Assembly (NCBI GenBank): GCA_037178625.1
Contig: CM074135.1
Coordinates: 1,800,001-1,864,000, forward strand
Length of the DNA stretch: 64,000 bases
Direction: 5' to 3'
DNA from: Skeletonema tropicum
Taxonomy: Eukaryota > Bacillariophyta > Thalassiosirophyceae > Thalassiosirales > Thalassiosiraceae
In this document: piece after piece, positions 59,889 to 64,000 of the stretch
Layout: each line of letters opens with the position of its first letter
Numbering within the stretch: the stretch's first letter is position 1
Program-made: the position numbers and the translations under genes
The notes under the pieces: generated by a model
The model's input: the letters and a program-made list of their open reading frames with translations, nothing else
Database searches by the model: none
Told to the model about the DNA's origin: nothing

Positions 59889-61915
59889 TCACACCATTCC
59901 TTCTTCTTCTTCCTTCTTCCCTCTATCATCCATGAGTGAAAAGTTGCCAGTGTCATCGAATAAATCACTCAATGCATCGTAGTTGATCTTACGTGAAATC
60001 TTTCTTGTTCGGACAACCTCCAACAATGCCTCTTCAGTAGTAAGTTCATTGGGGTCGCCATCCTTCCTCTTGCGAGATCGACTCTTCTTCAAATACTGAC
60101 CTCTCTTCTCTTCTTGTGCGGCTTCGTCTTCTAGTTTGGCTTTGGATGCAGCCTCTGCTAGCAGTCTATCGTTCTCTTTTTGTTGTTGTGTCTCGATATA
60201 TTCCTTGTTTTGTGCGTTGAAAACAGCTTCCCTTTCACGAACTTCGTCATCGCTCCGGAAGAAACACTCCAACTCGTCTGCAGCCTCGTCGGGTACCCCT
60301 GTCTTCCACTCTTCAAAATTCAATCTGTCTTCAGCCTTTTGTGTGGGCGCGGCCAATTCCTCGGCAGTAGCCTGGTTAGGCAGAATAACAGGCCGATTGT
60401 TCGGACCTCGAGGATAATGGATTTCCGCATGAAGAGTGGAGATGCCGTGATAAGTTTCAGGGTGTTGCTCGGCACGTCTGAATGAAATAACTGAGTCGTT
60501 CTTCGGTTCAGTCCCCGGTTCTCCAGCATTCTCTGTCTCCTCCAAAGTATCCTTCAATTCTGTCTCAACTTCTTGATACATCTCTGCATACTGCCTTTTG
60601 TGTTCAGTATCTGTCTTCGGTCTCCTCCACCTGGATGCATTTTTACCTTTCATTCGTGGGTTATCCAATGCTCCACTTGTGAGTAACTCAACATTGTTAT
60701 CAGCAATAGCTTTGGCTCTTGCTTCCCGAATCCTATTCTGAGTATATCTGGGAGGATCGACTTCTGTCTCAATATCATTTTTGTGGAACTCGTCCAAAGT
60801 CAAGCCAGCACTTGGCGTCGACTCAAATTCTTTCACTCTATTCATGACTGTCAGACCGCAAACTCTCAACACCTTTGTTACGTCGTGGTGCTGTCTTTCG
60901 AAGCCGTGTGCACGAGATGCAATTAATAGAGCAGCGGCACAAATTCCGGCTGGACGTCTACCGGCAACAATCCTGAAAAAATATAGAGATGGAAAATGTT
61001 AGAATACTTTTATGTTGGAAACAAAGAACCACAAAAATCACCATAAGTTGAACCTTACCAATCGCGTTTCATCCTAGCAACAAGGCGTAGGGCAGTCATT
61101 GCTACCTGGTTTGCCTTTTCGTCTAGACTTAAATGTGCGGCAAAGCGACTGTGTCAAAAGAATAAATCACACAGTGTTAGCTCTTGGCTCTTGCTCAAAC
61201 AAAATGGCAGAAAAGAGTGCACATGTCATGTACAAATCATCACTCACTAGATATAAAGAGCAGGATCAATAATTTCCAACTTGAGACCCAACAACCTCCT
61301 AAATTTCAAGAAGCACGTTCCAAGAGTGTAAACATTGATTTGCAACGCATCACTAAAATCAATCAACATGTGCTGACTCTTCTCCTGCCGACACGAAGTA
61401 TACAAACATGCGGCTATCACATGTGCTCTTCTCCTCCCCTGAACAAAATTCTTTTCTACCGCTACCGTGAATAATCGATGAGCCGCGTCAACAAAGTGTG
61501 TACCAAGACGCATTAGAGCGGCAACCTCTTGAATGCGACGTCTGCCACTTGCGAGTGTGTTCTCACGAGATTGACGGCTGAATCCATATTGCCCCCCTCT
61601 CCTACCACCCGAACCAAAACTTCGTGTCGAGTTCGCCCCAACAATCTGACCCACCATATGTGATGCTCCCCCTGCACCCTCTACGAATTCAACACTTGAC
61701 ACGATGGTGTTTTCCTCCACGATGATTCCACAATCCGTACAAACGGAAGAGCCAGATGGGCCGAGAGATTCAATTGCCCGTGATCCGCAGTTTGGACATG
61801 AGCTTGCGGTGGAAGCGGCTGGCTTTTTGTCTCCATCGTTGGTAGAGGCAGCGGTAGCTTCGCCTCCATCTGCCGCTCCATTGTCGTCCCAAAAGTTGTC
61901 GTCGAACTTGTCCAT
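59889..61915 (-). CDS. BRF1: TFIIIB subunit BRF1 (TFIIB-related factor)
   Basis: Three exons: 61915-61248, 61148-61059 (90 nt) and 60972-59889; introns 99 and 86 nt, GT-AG, all in frame. Total 613 aa. A TFIIB zinc ribbon lies at ~40-70 (CPNCGSRAIE...VCTDCGIIVEEN). The first cyclin fold (IQEVAALMRLGTHFVDAAHR, HVIAACLYTSCRQEKSQHML) and the second (VAGRRPAGICAAALLIASRA) follow. The long acidic C-terminal part ends in the BRF1-specific block ISRKINYDALSDLFDD. BRF1 recruits RNA polymerase III to tRNA and 5S promoters. It is divergent from the methyltransferase-like gene, with 269 bp between starts. Confidence 0.93.
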
Positions 61916-62184
61916 CGTGCAGAAAAGTGAGATGTCGTTCTCGTCTTCTTTTTTGATATTATTTGAACTCCAAAAATGTGCTGATAATATTATGAGAGCT
62001 GCAACGATATTAGATGCGAATATAAATAGCAGTAGCAACGTAGTAGCCCTTCAAGAAAACTATGCACCACAGGATGGGATGGAGACCAGAGACCAATAGA
62101 AGATGATGGCAGAGCGATAGGTTGGCAGTTCGCAGTGCCATCATAAGAGAGGTGTAGTGACAGGTTGCATTGATTGCTTGATCA

Positions 62185-64000
62185 ATGGCGGCGTTAACTG
62201 GAGATGATGAAATCGAGCTCCTACTCTCGCAAATGGGAGGAGGAGATGGAGCTGATACTTCTGTACAGCCGAACGCTGCATCGGAAGTAACAACAACAAC
62301 AGCGAAGAAGGAGAAAGAGCGTCCTCCAAAACAAAAGAAAAAGAAGAAGCGTAAAAGAGACAGTGCAGATGGAATTACTAAAAAAGTATCAACCTCCTTT
62401 GCAGACACAAGATTGACACAAAATCCTTTTGAGTGGCCTAGCTGTCATAAAAATTGCCAGCTGCGGCTTGTGTTGGGTTGTGGGCTTGCACATGATTGCA
62501 ATGGATACACTTGTGATAATGAAGCAAAGTATGGATCAACTTCCTGCAAGAGCTGTGGAAAATCGGCTGCTACACATGAGCTGTGCATTTCATCTTCAGA
62601 TACTATAAAGAAAGACAATGACGACGATCCATTCTCCGTCATCTCGATTGCCTCAATGATTGTTAGATCCCGAAATGCTCGCTGCTTGATGGCAGAGTAC
62701 TATCCAAATGAGAGTGAAAAACATCGTAGACATCTTTCACCGCCAATCAATTCAATTGCATCTGCTTCAAAGCTGATAATGAACAAGTTAGATTACAATG
62801 TTGGACAAGTTTTGGCGAAGGTAAAGAAAATGGAGAGCAATAGAACTAGTTCGGTGACGTTCTCAAGTGATGATGTCGATTTGCTACGAGAGAAGGTCTC
62901 GGAATTGGTCAAAACGACCATTGTATACAAAGAAGCCATAAAGGCTATATGCTCTTCTAATACAAACGCAACAAAAGCTGCAGGCCTGACTTTGATAGAG
63001 GCAAGACTTGCCGCCGTGGCTGCATGTGATGAGGTGTATTACAGATGTTACTATTCATCGTTCTTCTTTGGTTCTGGTACCCAATCAGACTTGACTTCGC
63101 TAATACCTCATCCTCCAACATACTTTACATGCCCTGGGCTTGCTTGGGATGCCAAAGATTCGGGTGCTGCCTCTCTTGAGATGTTCTTAGGTGAGCCGAA
63201 TCGTGACGAACACTCATCTACTTCGTTCGCTGCACCACTTGACGATACAACAAGGGAACTTCTTCTAAAGTCTTGGTGTTTACAAGAGCGACTGCCCTCC
63301 TCCAAACCTCTCGCGGACAAGAGCAATCCTCTACTCACGCTTTGGCAGTCACGATATCTTGAAAACATCCGGCATATTTGGACAACCCACTACGCATTTG
63401 TCAAATGTCCTTCTGCCCTCAAGGAAGCCTTGAAAAAGAAACATTGTGATGATCATTCCGATCCGCTGATAAGACATGAAACTTATGGGCTATCTCCAGC
63501 TGCTGAAACTTGGAGAGGATCTATTCGAGATTATCCAGCGAATTTCTATGGATATGCTGTGCCAACACAACAAGCCTTGAAAGCTGTTTCGGCGGTATTG
63601 GACAATGATGATATCGTTGTAGAGGCAGGTGCTGGGACTGGGTATTTGTCTGCACTGCTAGCTTCACACTTGAAGAAAGATAGCGTAGGCAAAGTTGTGT
63701 TCCCTTACGACATCACACCGCCTAGACAAGCAAATGCTGGGGCTGAGGTGTCAAACAATGAGTATCATGGCCAAGTCCCTACGTTTGTAGATGTTCACCA
63801 AGCGCAATCGTTTGAGCAGGCCCAGTCAATGCTCAAGAGTACTTGTGAACGTATATCACTACTACTTTGTTATCCTCCACCAGCCAGTGAGATGGCAGCA
63901 GCTGCTTTGTCTCAACATATTGTCAATGGTGGCGAAACTGTAATTCATCTCGGCGAATGGCAAGGCATGACTGGTGACGAAGCCTTTGAATCTATGCTTC
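62185..64000 (+). CDS. SAM-dependent methyltransferase-like protein with Cys-rich N-terminus (partial, runs off the window)
   Basis: Open from the ATG at 62185 to the last base (605 codons, no stop). A Lys-rich NLS-like stretch (KKEKERPPKQKKKKKRKRDS) is at ~41-60. A cysteine/histidine-rich segment follows (SCHKNCQLRLVLGCGLAHDC, then CKSCGKSAATHELC) at ~85-135, likely zinc-binding. A long helical region comes next, and then a Rossmann-type motif I, VVEAGAGTGYLSALLASHL, at ~478-496. A glycosylated-protein or transport origin is unlikely. The N-terminal basic patch suggests a nuclear protein. Substrate unknown; the C-terminus lies outside the window. Confidence 0.68.
   Translation, partial: MAALTGDDEIELLLSQMGGGDGADTSVQPNAASEVTTTTAKKEKERPPKQKKKKKRKRDSADGITKKVSTSFADTRLTQNPFEWPSCHKNCQLRLVLGCGLAHDCNGYTCDNEAKYGSTSCKSCGKSAATHELCISSSDTIKKDNDDDPFSVISIASMIVRSRNARCLMAEYYPNESEKHRRHLSPPINSIASASKLIMNKLDYNVGQVLAKVKKMESNRTSSVTFSSDDVDLLREKVSELVKTTIVYKEAIKAICSSNTNATKAAGLTLIEARLAAVAACDEVYYRCYYSSFFFGSGTQSDLTSLIPHPPTYFTCPGLAWDAKDSGAASLEMFLGEPNRDEHSSTSFAAPLDDTTRELLLKSWCLQERLPSSKPLADKSNPLLTLWQSRYLENIRHIWTTHYAFVKCPSALKEALKKKHCDDHSDPLIRHETYGLSPAAETWRGSIRDYPANFYGYAVPTQQALKAVSAVLDNDDIVVEAGAGTGYLSALLASHLKKDSVGKVVFPYDITPPRQANAGAEVSNNEYHGQVPTFVDVHQAQSFEQAQSMLKSTCERISLLLCYPPPASEMAAAALSQHIVNGGETVIHLGEWQGMTGDEAFESML

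Overview
The window looks like nuclear DNA of a diatom, most likely a centric (Thalassiosira-like) species. This is an inference from gene content and style. Genes are dense and on both strands. Introns are short (about 69-112 nt, GT-AG). Two proteins have a signal peptide followed by a Phe-containing ASAFAP-like motif, the diatom plastid-import signature. Several families are typical of stramenopiles: LysM plus UBA-like, EGF/LNR/FG-GAP membrane proteins, TALE homeodomains with a WFSNNRKR recognition helix, and fused allantoin synthase. No rRNA, CRISPR array or convincing tRNA was seen.

Region 1 (0.7-28.8 kb) is ordinary gene space. In order it holds a lipin-type phosphatidate phosphatase, an SLC35F-type transporter, a two-homeodomain regulator, a LysM/UBA-like protein, an insulysin-like M16 peptidase with predicted thylakoid-lumen targeting, a 1439-aa EGF/LNR/FG-GAP membrane protein, a ceramidase-superfamily membrane protein, SF3A3, EMC5, the cohesin loader SCC2/NIPBL with a PHD finger, a decayed PDZ relic beside an EDR2_C-domain ORF, and a plastid-type DEAD-box helicase. 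SPT4 follows at 29.2 kb.

Region 2 (28.8-42.3 kb) is an accessory, repeat-rich island. It contains a 1778-bp element with 34-bp terminal inverted repeats and a TAA target-site duplication (PIF/Harbinger style) carrying a spliced zinc-finger gene. Next to it are an 81-bp palindromic minisatellite, a MORN-repeat relic, a 5'-truncated histone H3, remnants of a retroelement and an AP2-like relic. A 493-bp direct repeat occurs twice, exactly 8030 bp apart, and one copy sits inside an intron of an unusual repeat-motif protein gene. The allantoin synthase gene lies intact within this island.

Region 3 (42.3-64 kb) is gene-rich again. It has a MOV10/SDE3/UPF1-like SF1 helicase, a formylglycine-generating-enzyme relative that lacks the catalytic cysteines and ends in SDEL, and a 2333-aa single-pass protein with a huge disordered N-terminal part and an FG-GAP-like propeller. 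A three-member local family follows (55.5-59.8 kb): all share an unrecognised ~115-residue domain, and two carry a PDZ domain. The window ends with BRF1 (RNA polymerase III TFIIIB) and a SAM-methyltransferase-like gene that runs off the right edge.

The best candidates for something undescribed are the three-gene shared-domain/PDZ cluster, the thylakoid-directed M16 peptidase, and the TIR element with its zinc-finger cargo.
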